From positions 108,945 through 172,944 of the forward strand of contig CANEHE010000001.1 in the NCBI GenBank assembly GCA_947427285.1: a stretch of 64,000 nt of DNA, written 5' to 3'. The notes under the pieces are model-generated. The model saw only the letters and a list, made by a program, of their open reading frames with translations, had not been told where the DNA came from and did not search any database. Position 1 is the first letter of the stretch. Each line of letters begins with the position of its first letter. Position numbers and translations under genes: made by a program. The stretch is from an uncultured Porphyromonadaceae bacterium (lineage in GTDB: Bacteria; Bacteroidota; Bacteroidia; Bacteroidales; Muribaculaceae). This document shows, piece by piece, positions 36,502-46,396 of this stretch.

Positions 36502-38016
36502 ATGGATAGACTTGAAACTTATGCAATCGGTTCGTCGGAACTTACCTACGACCTGATAGAGCGCATACTCAATGACAATACGAAGCTCGTCCTTTCTGAC
36601 GAGGCACGTGCGAAGATAACCAAATGTCGCGAATTCCTTGACCGCAAGACCGACGAAAACACGGTGCCTATCTACGGAGTGACGACAGGTTTTGGATCGC
36701 TCTGCAACAAACATATCTCACGTGAAGAGCTTTCCACACTTCAGGAAAATCTTGTGAAAAGTCACTCATGTTCGGTTGGAGTGCCTGTCGACAAGACTGT
36801 AGTGAAACTGATGCTTCTCCTTAAGGCGCACGCTCTTTCCATGGGATTCAGTGGTGTACAGGTAGAGACAGTGGAGCGCATACTTGACTTCTACAACAAC
36901 GATGTCCTTCCGGTGGTCTACGACCGTGGGTCACTTGGTGCCTCCGGCGACCTTGCTCCTCTTGCCAATCTTTTCCTTCCGCTCATAGGAGAGGGTGAAG
37001 TTTGCTACAAAGGTAAGGTCATCAAGGGTCAGGAGGCTCTGAACATCTTCGGATGGAATCCGATCAAATTGAAATCCAAGGAGGGTCTTGCGCTTCTCAA
37101 CGGCACTCAGTTCATGAGTGCGAACGGCATCAAGGCCTTGATCGACGGCTGGCACCTTGTCAACTGCTTCGATCTTTTTGGTGCGATGTCGCTTGAGGCT
37201 TTCGATGGACGTATCGAACCGTTCTGGGATTGCATCCAGCAGGTCCGTCCTCATCGCGGACAGATTGAGACCGGAAAAGTTTTCCGCAAACTTCTTGAAG
37301 GTTCTGAAATCATCAAGCGTGAAAAGGAACATGTGCAGGATCCTTATTCGTTCCGTTGCATTCCGCAGGTTCATGGAGCAGTGAAAGATGCCATGCATCA
37401 TGTCACAGAAGTCCTTCACATCGAAATCAACTCTGTTACTGACAATCCTACAGTTTTCCCTGACGAGGATCTTGTAGTGAGCGGCGGTAACTTCCATGGC
37501 GAACCAATAGCTCTTGTATTTGACTATATGGGTGTTGCACTTCATGAGCTCGGCAACATATCCGAACGCCGTGTGGCACAGCTCATACTCGGACTGCGTG
37601 GACTCCCGGAATTCCTGGTGGCTCATCCGGGTCTCAATTCCGGTTTCATGATACCTCAGTACGCTGCTGCCTCGATGGTGAGCCAGAATAAAATGTACGC
37701 TTGGCCAGCGTCTTGCGACAGTATTGTAAGCTCAAACGGCCAGGAAGACCTTGTGTCGATGGGTGCGAATGCGGCCACGAAACTGCACAAGATTATCGCC
37801 AATCTGAAATATATAGCTGCCATAGAACTTATGAATGCGGCTCAGGGGATAGATTTCCGTCGTCCGCTCAAGTCTTCACCTTACATCGAGACTGTCATGA
37901 AGGCTTATCGCGAATGTGTACCTTTTGTTGACGAAGATGTTGTGATGACTGACTATATCGCTGCCACGATGCGTTTCATGGATTCTTTCCGTGTCGAGAT
38001 AGATAAGGAGAACTGA
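36502..38016 (+). CDS. hutH: Histidine ammonia-lyase
   Basis: First step of histidine degradation: removes ammonia from histidine to give urocanate. 504 residues. The Ala-Ser-Gly that cyclises to the MIO electrophile is at A147-S148-G149 within GSLGASGDLAPLA. Other family signatures are YGVTTGFGSLCN, LLNGTQFMSANG, DPYSFRCIPQVHGA, SVTDNPTVF and SSNGQEDLVSMG. It is the last hut gene in the run; a terminator-like hairpin follows. Confidence 0.97.
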   Translation: MDRLETYAIGSSELTYDLIERILNDNTKLVLSDEARAKITKCREFLDRKTDENTVPIYGVTTGFGSLCNKHISREELSTLQENLVKSHSCSVGVPVDKTVVKLMLLLKAHALSMGFSGVQVETVERILDFYNNDVLPVVYDRGSLGASGDLAPLANLFLPLIGEGEVCYKGKVIKGQEALNIFGWNPIKLKSKEGLALLNGTQFMSANGIKALIDGWHLVNCFDLFGAMSLEAFDGRIEPFWDCIQQVRPHRGQIETGKVFRKLLEGSEIIKREKEHVQDPYSFRCIPQVHGAVKDAMHHVTEVLHIEINSVTDNPTVFPDEDLVVSGGNFHGEPIALVFDYMGVALHELGNISERRVAQLILGLRGLPEFLVAHPGLNSGFMIPQYAAASMVSQNKMYAWPASCDSIVSSNGQEDLVSMGANAATKLHKIIANLKYIAAIELMNAAQGIDFRRPLKSSPYIETVMKAYRECVPFVDEDVVMTDYIAATMRFMDSFRVEIDKEN

Positions 38017-38040
38017 TTCTCCTATCCGAATGATATAATT

Positions 38041-38080
38041 AACCGGAAGGCTGTATTGTATACGGTCTTCTGGTTTCTTT
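38041..38080 (+). terminator. Terminator after hutH
   Basis: The stem pairs 38041-38049 with 38067-38075 (one G-T pair), followed by TTCTTT. It closes the hut operon. The rest of the gap to 38255 is AT-rich with only the promoter of the next gene. Confidence 0.6.
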
Positions 38081-38178
38081 ATACACTGCTTTTACATGGA
38101 TTGATATTGAATAAGATTGTTTAATTTTTTGATTATTAGTAAACTCCCCCCCGATTAAAAATAAAAACGTGAAAAACA

Positions 38179-38211
38179 TTTGCATATATTGCGATAAAAA
38201 CACTATCTTTG
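38179..38211 (+). promoter_or_regulatory. Promoter for the LRR surface protein
   Basis: TTTG (38179-38182), 21 nt, TATCTTTG (38204-38211), about 45 bp before the ATG. Confidence 0.6.
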
Positions 38212-38255
38212 TAAAATTAATTCTGTTTGTTCACATTCACTAATCAATCATAATC

Positions 38256-41200
38256 ATGAACAGATTTTTACTGTCTACAGCTTTAATGCTAAGTGTCTTG
38301 GCAGCCTCTGCGCAGGGCACCATGACGCTGACTACGGCAGCAGAACCCGGGACCAAAGTAAGGGTTCTGCCGAATGCCATGTCCGCCACTCAGCCGATTA
38401 CTATCGATTGGGGTAATGGTGTCGAGATGAAGTACACCGTGGATCCGAAGGCTGCGGCCTACAACCGATGGATTGACGGGACCATCGAAGGAACTACAAT
38501 CAAGGTGAAGGGCAACCTTACCGAATTTTCAATGAGTGATGCCCGGCTTACTTCCGCTACTCTGGAGATGATGGCCTCGCTTAAAAAGCTGGAATTATCC
38601 AAAAACGAACTCACATCGTTCAAGATAATGACGCCCACTCCTCTTGAGAATCTGAATCTCAGTTACAATCGTCTGCAGAATTCTCCTACGGTGCTTCCGA
38701 CCATGACTCTGGAGAATTGTGGAGGAACTCTGACGAATCTTAATCTCAGCCACAATACGGACCTTGAATGTCTTGATATGCGTGACCTTAGTGTGCTGGA
38801 GTATCTCACACTCAATGACTGTCCGCGGTTCGCCTCGATATTCATTTGTTTGCCTGAAGACAAACATACCTCTCTCAGAAGCATTAATATCGAGAATTGT
38901 TCCCTTTCTCATTTCTATCCTGTAAATCTTCCTGCTCTAAGGACACTTTCTCTTGGTAATAACATCCTTATGAGTTCGGCAGATGACGAACCGTTTGTTC
39001 TTGGTGATTATCCGGAACTTACAAGACTGTCTGTCAATGGAAACAAAGGGATCAAGAATCTGGATGTGACGAAGTGTACTAAACTGGAACAACTCTGGAT
39101 TGATTCCTGCGCGTTCACGACCATCGATATATCGCAGTGTCCTTCTCTGATCCTACTCAATTGTGCTGCCAACAATATCCGAACGCTTGATTTAGGCAAC
39201 AATACAAGTATCAAATCGCTGAATGTCAGTGGTAATCCTATGACAGAACTTGACACCGAACCGCTCAAGAGCCTCACCGATCTTAATATCTCAAATACAC
39301 AGATTAGCTTTGTTAATCTGATGAATGCATACTATCTTCAGACATTCACGGCATCGAACTCAAGAATAGCTTTTGTGGATTTCAATGGTCAGCAGCCTGG
39401 ACGTATGTCAAAGATCGATATGAGGGACTGCAAGGAGTTCACTCCGGAATCAATGAACTATACCCTTATGACTCTTCCAGAATCCAAGAAAGTATATTCG
39501 ACCAATCTATGGCTTGCCGGATCAAATGCCGAACATGCCAACGTCGCTTATGCCACCGGATCCGATCTCCACTGGCTTTGCGATGTGACCGGTGACGGCA
39601 CTGCACAGAATTCTCCTCTGACAGTATCCTTACAGGATGCCACTGATACGGGTGAGAACAAGATTGGAAAAGTTGAACGTCTTTATCCCTTGATGGCATA
39701 CAGTATGGAGTATGATCTGGACGTTATGCAGACTTCCGGAGGCAAATTTATAATATGCCAGTGGCAGCCCATGTATTTCCAGACTATAAAAAGTGTCGGA
39801 AACACAGCTCTCAAAGGTGTGCCCATCCACATCTATCCTTATCCTGAAGAGGGTAAGCGTTTCAAAAGTGTAACAGTAGATGGTAAGGAGATTTTCTCCC
39901 GTTGGTTTATTGTCAGCGACAATTCCACAATCAAGGTCAACTTTACTGCTGAAAAGCAGTCTATTGCATTTGATGTCAAGAAAGGTCAGGATTTCACATT
40001 CCTTGTCAACACAGCAGAAAACAACGGTACTGTTGAAGTTGACTGGGGTACAGGCACACGTATGACTTATACCGGCCAGCGTCAATATAATACCGGATAT
40101 GCTGAAATCGGAGGCACACGTATCGACGGAACAGCTGCTGCCGACAAAATAACTGTATATGGTGACATTGCTGCAATCGACATTTCCGGTTTCGGTGATG
40201 TTGCCGCTGATTTCGGGCTTTGGGACAATCATGTGACTGGCGTAGACCTTACCAATTGCCCGGATCTTAAATTTTTCAATGCATACTGGAATCCGATATC
40301 TACAATCGATCTCAGCCAGAATACCGCGCTTGAAGTGCTTGACCTGAGTTTCACAAATCTTAAGAACATCGATCTCTCCGCCAATAAGAATCTTCTTTAT
40401 CTTGAGGCGTATAGTGACGGATTCGGCGGAGGTGACGGAATCGACATGATTTCTTCTATCGACCTCACAAATCAGCCGATGCTGCAGTATGTGAATCTTA
40501 AGAATCAGAATCTTACATCCATTGATCTTACAAAGGCTACGTATCTTCGTTGGCTGAATCTCAATGGAAATAAAATGACAAGTATTGATGTTTCAAAAAA
40601 TGTCAATCTACAGGATCTGAATCTTGGACGGAACAAACTGACATCGATCGATCTTGCGGCTAATCAGAATCTCGTTGATCTTATTCTTGATGATAACGAA
40701 CTTACGGTCATTGATCTTTCTGCTAATACAGGACTTAAATCCGTATATGTCGGCAACAATGCCATAAAATTGTTGGATCTCAGTGCACTAAAGGGGCTCC
40801 AGCGCATAAGCATAACTGGCAATGGACTGAATCCGGATGAGCTCAACGATATCTACTATAAACTTCCTGTCAGAGTAGATGACGGTAGCGACGAGGATTC
40901 GAAGCTCAGTTACAATCTCCTTGTCTATCAGGCTGGAGACAAAGTAGCCAATGAAGCCACACGTGCCGACTCCAGCATCGCGGAAGACCGTCAGTGGACA
41001 CCTAATCAGGTGGGTTCAAACGGTGGTGCCAAGTATGCTTATCTCGACATCCTTCCCGCTTCATACGGTTCCTTCACAGTGAGCGATGAAAAGGGGAATA
41101 CTTACAGACATGGCTCTCGTGTGCCGAAATACGAGCCACTTACCATAACTGCCACTCCTGATGATGGATATGTATTCAAATCTTATTCTCTCAATGATGA

Positions 41201-41507
41201 GGGGGAAATACAATCCACGAAGTTTGATATGCCTGGCATATATACCAAACTTAAAGTCAAATTTGAAAAAGGCGACAGTGGAGTATCTGTAGTTGATTTG
41301 GAAGAAGGCGTATCTGTACGCACTATCGACGGTGGCGTGGAGATTAATGCGGAAGGTTCGGAAGTTTCCATCTATACTGCTGCTGGCGTATGTGTTGCCA
41401 GTGGTAATGTGGATGGCAGAGGATTCTTCTCGTTGTCGACAGGATTCTATATTGTCCAGGTTTCCACAGACGGTAATATTACGACAAAGACCATAATGGT
41501 GAAATAA
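38256..41507 (+). CDS. Secreted leucine-rich-repeat protein with C-terminal sorting-like tail
   Basis: A 1083-residue exported protein: signal peptide (~20 residues, ending AASAQG) and then two similar modules. Each begins with a short beta domain bearing a WGxG motif (IDWGNG near residue 50, VDWGTG near 595). Each continues into many ~21-residue repeats of the type LxxLxLxxNxLTSIDLS, the second block being the more regular. A Bacteroidetes beta-sandwich (ILPASYGSFTVSDEKGNTY) follows. The last ~70 residues end VQVSTDGNITTKTIMVK, resembling a type IX secretion sorting domain. It is probably surface-exposed and adhesin-like; no ligand is evident. Confidence 0.82.
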   Translation: MNRFLLSTALMLSVLAASAQGTMTLTTAAEPGTKVRVLPNAMSATQPITIDWGNGVEMKYTVDPKAAAYNRWIDGTIEGTTIKVKGNLTEFSMSDARLTSATLEMMASLKKLELSKNELTSFKIMTPTPLENLNLSYNRLQNSPTVLPTMTLENCGGTLTNLNLSHNTDLECLDMRDLSVLEYLTLNDCPRFASIFICLPEDKHTSLRSINIENCSLSHFYPVNLPALRTLSLGNNILMSSADDEPFVLGDYPELTRLSVNGNKGIKNLDVTKCTKLEQLWIDSCAFTTIDISQCPSLILLNCAANNIRTLDLGNNTSIKSLNVSGNPMTELDTEPLKSLTDLNISNTQISFVNLMNAYYLQTFTASNSRIAFVDFNGQQPGRMSKIDMRDCKEFTPESMNYTLMTLPESKKVYSTNLWLAGSNAEHANVAYATGSDLHWLCDVTGDGTAQNSPLTVSLQDATDTGENKIGKVERLYPLMAYSMEYDLDVMQTSGGKFIICQWQPMYFQTIKSVGNTALKGVPIHIYPYPEEGKRFKSVTVDGKEIFSRWFIVSDNSTIKVNFTAEKQSIAFDVKKGQDFTFLVNTAENNGTVEVDWGTGTRMTYTGQRQYNTGYAEIGGTRIDGTAAADKITVYGDIAAIDISGFGDVAADFGLWDNHVTGVDLTNCPDLKFFNAYWNPISTIDLSQNTALEVLDLSFTNLKNIDLSANKNLLYLEAYSDGFGGGDGIDMISSIDLTNQPMLQYVNLKNQNLTSIDLTKATYLRWLNLNGNKMTSIDVSKNVNLQDLNLGRNKLTSIDLAANQNLVDLILDDNELTVIDLSANTGLKSVYVGNNAIKLLDLSALKGLQRISITGNGLNPDELNDIYYKLPVRVDDGSDEDSKLSYNLLVYQAGDKVANEATRADSSIAEDRQWTPNQVGSNGGAKYAYLDILPASYGSFTVSDEKGNTYRHGSRVPKYEPLTITATPDDGYVFKSYSLNDEGEIQSTKFDMPGIYTKLKVKFEKGDSGVSVVDLEEGVSVRTIDGGVEINAEGSEVSIYTAAGVCVASGNVDGRGFFSLSTGFYIVQVSTDGNITTKTIMVK

Positions 41508-41518
41508 TAATTTTAATC

Positions 41519-41566
41519 TCAGAGCGGGAAATATCCGATGAATGTCGGTATACTTTCCCGCTCTGT
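41519..41566. terminator. Long hairpin between the two surface-protein genes
   Basis: The outer stem pairs 41521-41531 with 41554-41564 perfectly, with further pairing inside (TATCCGA with TCGGTATA). There is no T-run. It may be a partial terminator or an mRNA-stabilising element. Confidence 0.5.
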
Positions 41567-41583
41567 CTATAATTTATAATTTT

Positions 41584-44445
41584 ATGAAACAAACGTTACT
41601 CACTACGCTTCTCACGGTAATAGTGGCGTCTGCCGCTCCCTGTGTATCCGCTCAGAAAAGCGTACCGTATTCGTCCGATCTCGGCATCAATTATGTAGTT
41701 GATTCGGAGTGGACCAGAGTCAACAATGGCGATCGGAGATCTAAAGGTTTTGAATTTGACGGTAACGCCGACTGTTCGACTCCAGGAACCACCGGTGCTG
41801 TTGCTCATAAATATGATTCAAGTTATGCGGCTGATTGCTGGCTTATCTCACCGGCAATCGCTCTCAATGCCGGCACACAATATACTGTATCGTTGTGGAC
41901 CAAGACACGAGGCAACACAGAGACTGAGAAATTTGAGATATGTGCTGCGACTTCGTCTGAACCTGTCGATCTCAAGAATGGAACCATTCTCATGCGCAAT
42001 GAGAATTATCAGCATTCTTCGGATTTTGAGAAGCAGACAATGACCTTTACTCCGACGGTTTCCGGAAATTATTATTTCGGAATACATTGTTTCTCTGATC
42101 CGGATATGTATGATTTCTCTGTTACTGGATTCTCGATTTCCGGCAATGGAGGTGGAACACCCGTAGATCCGGGACAGAATGAAAAAATACTGCCTTACGA
42201 GTTTGATTTTTCCGATGCTGATGCATTTGCTGCGGACTGGACATCTGTCTCAGGACCTTTGGCAGGTGTGACTTCTCCGTGGAAACATAATTCTTATATA
42301 AATGTCGCAGAGTTTGAAGCGCAAGGTAAGTGTGAGGACAACTGGCTGATCTCTCCGGCCATCTCTTTCCCGGAAGCTGGCACATATATGCTCAATACAA
42401 CGTGTACCGTCTATGGGACAATGGATATTGCCATAGGCAGCGATAATAAAAATACGGAAACTTTCCGGACTATCCATGCTGTAGCTGATGCTGCTTCGTT
42501 TGAAGAGCCATATACTATTGGTTTTACGGTAGATGTGCCGGGTGTATATTATATAGGATACCATGTCAAGGCTGCCTCCGGTTCATACATGGGATACCGT
42601 GTACATTATATGAAAGTCAAGGCAGACAAACCTGTGCCTGCACTGATTACAGATCTGAAGGTTGTTCCTGACGCTGAAGACGGTCTTTCTGTACAACTTT
42701 CATGGACCAATTCGAGTGTTGACCAGAGCGGCAATCAAATAGATGCCTTGACAAAAGTCGAGTTATACCGTAATGGAGTAATGCACAAGGAATTTACACA
42801 GTATGCAGCCGGTTCGGAGGGATCATTCACAGATCTGGTGCCGCAGTCAGGGGTATATTCCTATTATGTTCTGGCTTACAATGCAAATGGAGCTATAGAC
42901 AGCGAGCCTGTAATTGTATCAGCCGGTTTTGTGGGACATCCTACAGCTGCCTTCCCGTTTGATTTCTCTACGTCGTCCGCTTCTGAAGAGGATATGGCCA
43001 AGTTTACCATATTCGACGCAAATGCCGATTCTCATACATGGTCGGTGGTAAAAGGGATATACTCCACTGATTTCCAGTCGACACAGACCGGTACGGGTGA
43101 GGCTGATGACTGGCTGGCCACTCCGTATATAAACCTTGAAAAAGGGTATTATCGTATGGAAGTGAACATAGACGCACGTTTCAACAGTTATGAACTTGGA
43201 TTTGCCTCTTCACGTCGCAACCTTCCCGGAATGTTTGTAAAGTGTCTGGAGATAAACAATGAGCAGAATTACAGCTATCAGACAAAAAGTGTGGTGTTGG
43301 CGATTCCTTCGGATGGAGAATATGTTCTTGCGGTGCATCATGTAGGTCGTACGGAATCGTCGGCTTATCCGAATGTGAAACTGAATAGGATCTCTCTTTC
43401 GGAACAGGCTCTTCTTCCGGGTATTGCCACTGAACTGAAAGTATCGGAAGTAGAAGGATCAGATAAAATACAGGCTCGTATCGAATGGACTAATCCAACT
43501 ATTGATAATGCGGGACAACAACTTGATCCTGACATGCAGTTGTCAATAAAGATTTCACGTGACGGCACAGACGTGGTGACATTGCCTGCGTCTGCTGAAC
43601 ACACACCTGGGAAAGCTGAAAGTTATATAGATTCCACACTTACCGAGGGTGGTGAATATACATATACCGTCGAAGTCAGCAATGTCAACGGTTCCAGCGA
43701 GGAGGAAGTTCCTTCGGCAAGCTGTTATATAGGTCCGGCTCTTCCGGTTCCATATTCGGTATCGGATTTCAATGATTGGAAGTTTATCAATGAAAATGAC
43801 AACTGGTATAAATGGGAAGTAGATGAGACCTCAGGATCCGCTTCCTGGTCCAAGTTATGGGGAGATCCCGAAAACGACTGTCTGCTCTCGCCGTTTATCC
43901 AGATAGAGGCAAATACCCTATATGAGGTGACTGTAGAGGCTCTTGCTTCCGATGGAGATATGGAGTGGAAGCTGATGACCGGTAATGCAGGCAAATTTGA
44001 ATCGTTGATGAATCTGACATCTGTATCAACTCCTCAGGGGGAGAATGCCGTTGTACATACATTCGATCTGAACTCTTCACAAAGTATGGCTGTCATGGAG
44101 TCTGATACTCCAGCTGAAATTGCCATTGAGCCGGGGAAGAAGACGTTTGCGATTGTTCCTTCCAAGATAGGCAAGCTGACAATAAATTCATTCAAGATTG
44201 AGAAAAGAGAATCGGTAGGAGTCGAGACAATCTATGCTTCAGCCGGGACGATAGAATTTAAGAATGGCATGATCTTCTTTGCAGACAACACCATGGAGGT
44301 GAGGATCTATGATATTGACGGAAGACTTATATGTCATCAAGCCAGTGCGTGTGCTATTGATACATCTGTATTGCCTTCAGGAATGGTTGTAGTCGTGGCT
44401 GTGACTCCGGAAGGGATGGATGTTCTTAAGATCGGTCTTCGATAA
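41584..44445 (+). CDS. Secreted multidomain adhesin-like protein (choice-of-anchor/MAM-like and Fn3 modules)
   Basis: A 953-residue exported protein with a signal peptide (~24 residues, ending VSAQKS). Four jelly-roll modules are marked by the repeated core DxWLxSPxI at about residues 84 (CWLISPAIAL), 252 (NWLISPAISF), 508 (DWLATPYINL) and 764 (CLLSPFIQI). Fibronectin-III-like segments lie at about 355-455 and 615-715 (LSWTNSSVDQ, IEWTNPTIDN, each with the GxYxYxVxAxNxxG pattern). The tail has MEVRIYDIDGRLI, the hallmark of a type IX sorting domain. It follows the LRR gene by 76 bp and probably reaches the same surface. The start ATG at 41584 avoids a non-signal extension. Confidence 0.83.
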   Translation: MKQTLLTTLLTVIVASAAPCVSAQKSVPYSSDLGINYVVDSEWTRVNNGDRRSKGFEFDGNADCSTPGTTGAVAHKYDSSYAADCWLISPAIALNAGTQYTVSLWTKTRGNTETEKFEICAATSSEPVDLKNGTILMRNENYQHSSDFEKQTMTFTPTVSGNYYFGIHCFSDPDMYDFSVTGFSISGNGGGTPVDPGQNEKILPYEFDFSDADAFAADWTSVSGPLAGVTSPWKHNSYINVAEFEAQGKCEDNWLISPAISFPEAGTYMLNTTCTVYGTMDIAIGSDNKNTETFRTIHAVADAASFEEPYTIGFTVDVPGVYYIGYHVKAASGSYMGYRVHYMKVKADKPVPALITDLKVVPDAEDGLSVQLSWTNSSVDQSGNQIDALTKVELYRNGVMHKEFTQYAAGSEGSFTDLVPQSGVYSYYVLAYNANGAIDSEPVIVSAGFVGHPTAAFPFDFSTSSASEEDMAKFTIFDANADSHTWSVVKGIYSTDFQSTQTGTGEADDWLATPYINLEKGYYRMEVNIDARFNSYELGFASSRRNLPGMFVKCLEINNEQNYSYQTKSVVLAIPSDGEYVLAVHHVGRTESSAYPNVKLNRISLSEQALLPGIATELKVSEVEGSDKIQARIEWTNPTIDNAGQQLDPDMQLSIKISRDGTDVVTLPASAEHTPGKAESYIDSTLTEGGEYTYTVEVSNVNGSSEEEVPSASCYIGPALPVPYSVSDFNDWKFINENDNWYKWEVDETSGSASWSKLWGDPENDCLLSPFIQIEANTLYEVTVEALASDGDMEWKLMTGNAGKFESLMNLTSVSTPQGENAVVHTFDLNSSQSMAVMESDTPAEIAIEPGKKTFAIVPSKIGKLTINSFKIEKRESVGVETIYASAGTIEFKNGMIFFADNTMEVRIYDIDGRLICHQASACAIDTSVLPSGMVVVVAVTPEGMDVLKIGLR

Positions 44446-44487
44446 CAATAAAATATCTCAACGCGATTTGTCAGAAATCGTAAAAGA

Positions 44488-44522
44488 AAGAGGGAAGACT
44501 TCTTCGGGAGGTTTTCCCTCTT
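44488..44522 (+). terminator. Terminator after the adhesin-like gene
   Basis: The stem pairs 44488-44496 with 44514-44522 around a 17-nt loop, followed by a T-rich stretch. Confidence 0.6.
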
Positions 44523-44566
44523 CATTTCTTATAATTTTTGGGATTCTAAAAAAACACAAAGAAAAA

Positions 44567-44598
44567 TTTGGTCAATTTGGAAATAATGTCTAACTTTG
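44567..44598 (+). promoter_or_regulatory. Promoter for tRNA-Gln
   Basis: TTTG (44567-44570), 20 nt, TAACTTTG (44591-44598). Confidence 0.7.
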
Positions 44599-44660
44599 CA
44601 CCGTCAAAAAGATAGACACAAAGTCAAGTGGACGACAGGCCATTTGCGAAATTTGTAGAC

Positions 44661-44731
44661 TGCCTTGTGGTGTAATGGTAGCACACCGGATTCTGGTTCC
44701 GTTTGTGAGGGTTCGAGTCCTTCCAAGGCAA
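44661..44731 (+). tRNA. tRNA-Gln (CTG)
   Basis: A 71-nt cloverleaf. The acceptor stem pairs 44661-44667 with 44724-44730, discriminator A at 44731. The anticodon CTG is at 44693-44695 in the loop TTCTGGT. The T-loop GGTTCGAGTCC is present. The first acceptor base is T, pairing with A, typical of bacterial tRNA-Gln. CCA is not encoded. Confidence 0.93.
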
Positions 44732-44734
44732 CAC

Positions 44735-44775
44735 AAAAACAGCCGAAGTTACTTCTTGTAGCGCGGCTGTTTTTT
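44735..44775 (+). terminator. Terminator after tRNA-Gln
   Basis: The stem pairs 44735-44745 with 44764-44774, ending in a run of six T. Confidence 0.85.
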
Positions 44776-44856
44776 GATTAAATTATATGCCTGGATCAGG
44801 TTGTACTATCTGTTTAACAGTCATTTTTTAACAGCCTCTAAAAGAATAAAACTTCC

Positions 44857-45726
44857 ATGCAAGATCAACTTTCACCAAAGGCGGATTTCCGACGTAAGCC
44901 GGAATGGCTTAAAATAAAACTTCCGAGAGGGTTCAAGACTTCTCAAGTGGTCGGTCTTCTCAATGAGAAACATTTACATACGATCTGTTCTTCCGGACTT
45001 TGTCCGAATCGTGCCGAGTGTTGGGGTAACGGTACCGCTACTTTTATGATAGGAGGAAATATCTGTACGCGTGGTTGCCGGTTCTGCAATGTGGCTACGG
45101 GTCGTCCGTTACCCCTGGACCGAAAGGAGATTGACGACATTGTGCGCTCTGTCAGTGAACTTGGTCTGAAACATGTGGTGATCACATCGGTAGACCGGGA
45201 TGATCTTCCTGATCTGGGCGCGGGACACTGGTCTGAAATGATCCGTTCGCTCAGACAAGCCTGTCCGCAGACCTCCATGGAGGTACTTATCCCGGATTTT
45301 CAAGGCCGTAAGGAACTTATCGAACAGGTGGCGGCAGAGGGGCCGGATATTATATCCCATAATATGGAGACGGTTCGAAGGCTTACTCCTTCGGTACGCT
45401 CCAGAGCGACATACGATTGTTCGCTGGAGGTGATCCGGCATATATCCGAACTTGGTGTGAGATCTAAATCGGGGATCATGCTTGGGTTGGGAGAGACAAG
45501 GGAAGAGATTATCCAGACAATGGACGATCTTCGTGAAGTCGGCTGTGAAGTTATGACCATCGGTCAATATCTGCAACCTACAAAGAATCATTATCCGCTT
45601 CAGGAATATGTAATTCCTGAGCAGTTTGCAGAGTATGGAGAGATTGCTCGTTCAAAGGGATTCAGGCATGTGGAGAGTGCCCCGATGGTGCGCTCCAGTT
45701 ATCATGCGGAACGCCATGTGCATTAA
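44857..45726 (+). CDS. lipA: Lipoyl synthase
   Basis: Radical SAM enzyme that inserts two sulfurs into octanoyl groups to form lipoyl cofactor on 2-oxoacid dehydrogenase and GcvH proteins. 289 residues. The auxiliary cluster cysteines are C44, C49 and C55 (CSSGLCPNRAEC), and the radical SAM cluster cysteines are C70, C74 and C77 (CTRGCRFC). The near-C-terminal HVESAPMVRSSYHA includes the conserved serine ligand. lipB follows 16 bp later, pairing the two lipoate-synthesis enzymes. Confidence 0.97.
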   Translation: MQDQLSPKADFRRKPEWLKIKLPRGFKTSQVVGLLNEKHLHTICSSGLCPNRAECWGNGTATFMIGGNICTRGCRFCNVATGRPLPLDRKEIDDIVRSVSELGLKHVVITSVDRDDLPDLGAGHWSEMIRSLRQACPQTSMEVLIPDFQGRKELIEQVAAEGPDIISHNMETVRRLTPSVRSRATYDCSLEVIRHISELGVRSKSGIMLGLGETREEIIQTMDDLREVGCEVMTIGQYLQPTKNHYPLQEYVIPEQFAEYGEIARSKGFRHVESAPMVRSSYHAERHVH

Positions 45727-45742
45727 TCGGAATGTTTTTCAG

Positions 45743-46396
45743 ATGTTGACTGTAACTGATTTGGAGTTGAAGCCTTACCGCGAGGTATGGGACTTCCAGA
45801 AGAGATTGCAGGAGGAGCTTATCGCATCGAGGGAACTGACGGATGCGGAGGAACGGCTTCTTCTGGTTGAGCATCATCCCGTATATACTCTCGGTTTTCA
45901 CGGATGTGCCGACAATATGCTTCTTTCCGAAGAAGAATTGGCCAGACGTGGTATTGATTTAGTAAGGATAGAGCGAGGAGGAGACATCACATTTCATGGG
46001 CCCGGCCAACTTGTGGTTTATCCGATAATAGACTTGTCCCGTCATGGGCTTGGTGTGAAAGATTATGTGACCCTTCTGGAGGAGACGGTAATACGTACGC
46101 TTGGTGTCTATGGGATAAAAGGGGAGCGTGTGGATGGTGCTACTGGAGTATGGGTAGGGAAAGATACTCAGCGTGAGCGGAAGATATGTGCGATAGGGGT
46201 GAAGTGCCGTCGGTTTACCACTATGCATGGTCTGGCTCTCAATGTGAACACCGATCTAAGTTATTTTAATGCGATCAATCCCTGCGGTTTTATTGACAAA
46301 GGAGTGACTTCAATTGCAGCCGAGATCGGAAATACATTGCCAATGGATGAGGTAAAGGAATCCCTTTCCCGCCATTTCATTGAGTTGCTTCATTGA
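45743..46396 (+). CDS. lipB: Octanoyltransferase
   Basis: Transfers octanoate from acyl carrier protein to lipoyl domains, supplying the LipA substrate. 217 residues from the ATG at 45743. The frame stays open further upstream into lipA, but that part is not LipB-like; an ATG at 45716 is a weaker alternative. Family motifs are HHPVYTLGFHG, RGGDITFHGPGQLVVYP and the lysine segment IGVKCRRFTTMHGLALN. The acyl-thioester cysteine lies in INPCGF. Its 3' end overlaps that of the convergent kdsB by 20 bp. Confidence 0.95.
   Translation: MLTVTDLELKPYREVWDFQKRLQEELIASRELTDAEERLLLVEHHPVYTLGFHGCADNMLLSEEELARRGIDLVRIERGGDITFHGPGQLVVYPIIDLSRHGLGVKDYVTLLEETVIRTLGVYGIKGERVDGATGVWVGKDTQRERKICAIGVKCRRFTTMHGLALNVNTDLSYFNAINPCGFIDKGVTSIAAEIGNTLPMDEVKESLSRHFIELLH

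Noticed and set aside
38640..40830. Repetitive DNA resembling a satellite
   Set aside because: Explained by leucine-rich repeats in an intact coding frame.
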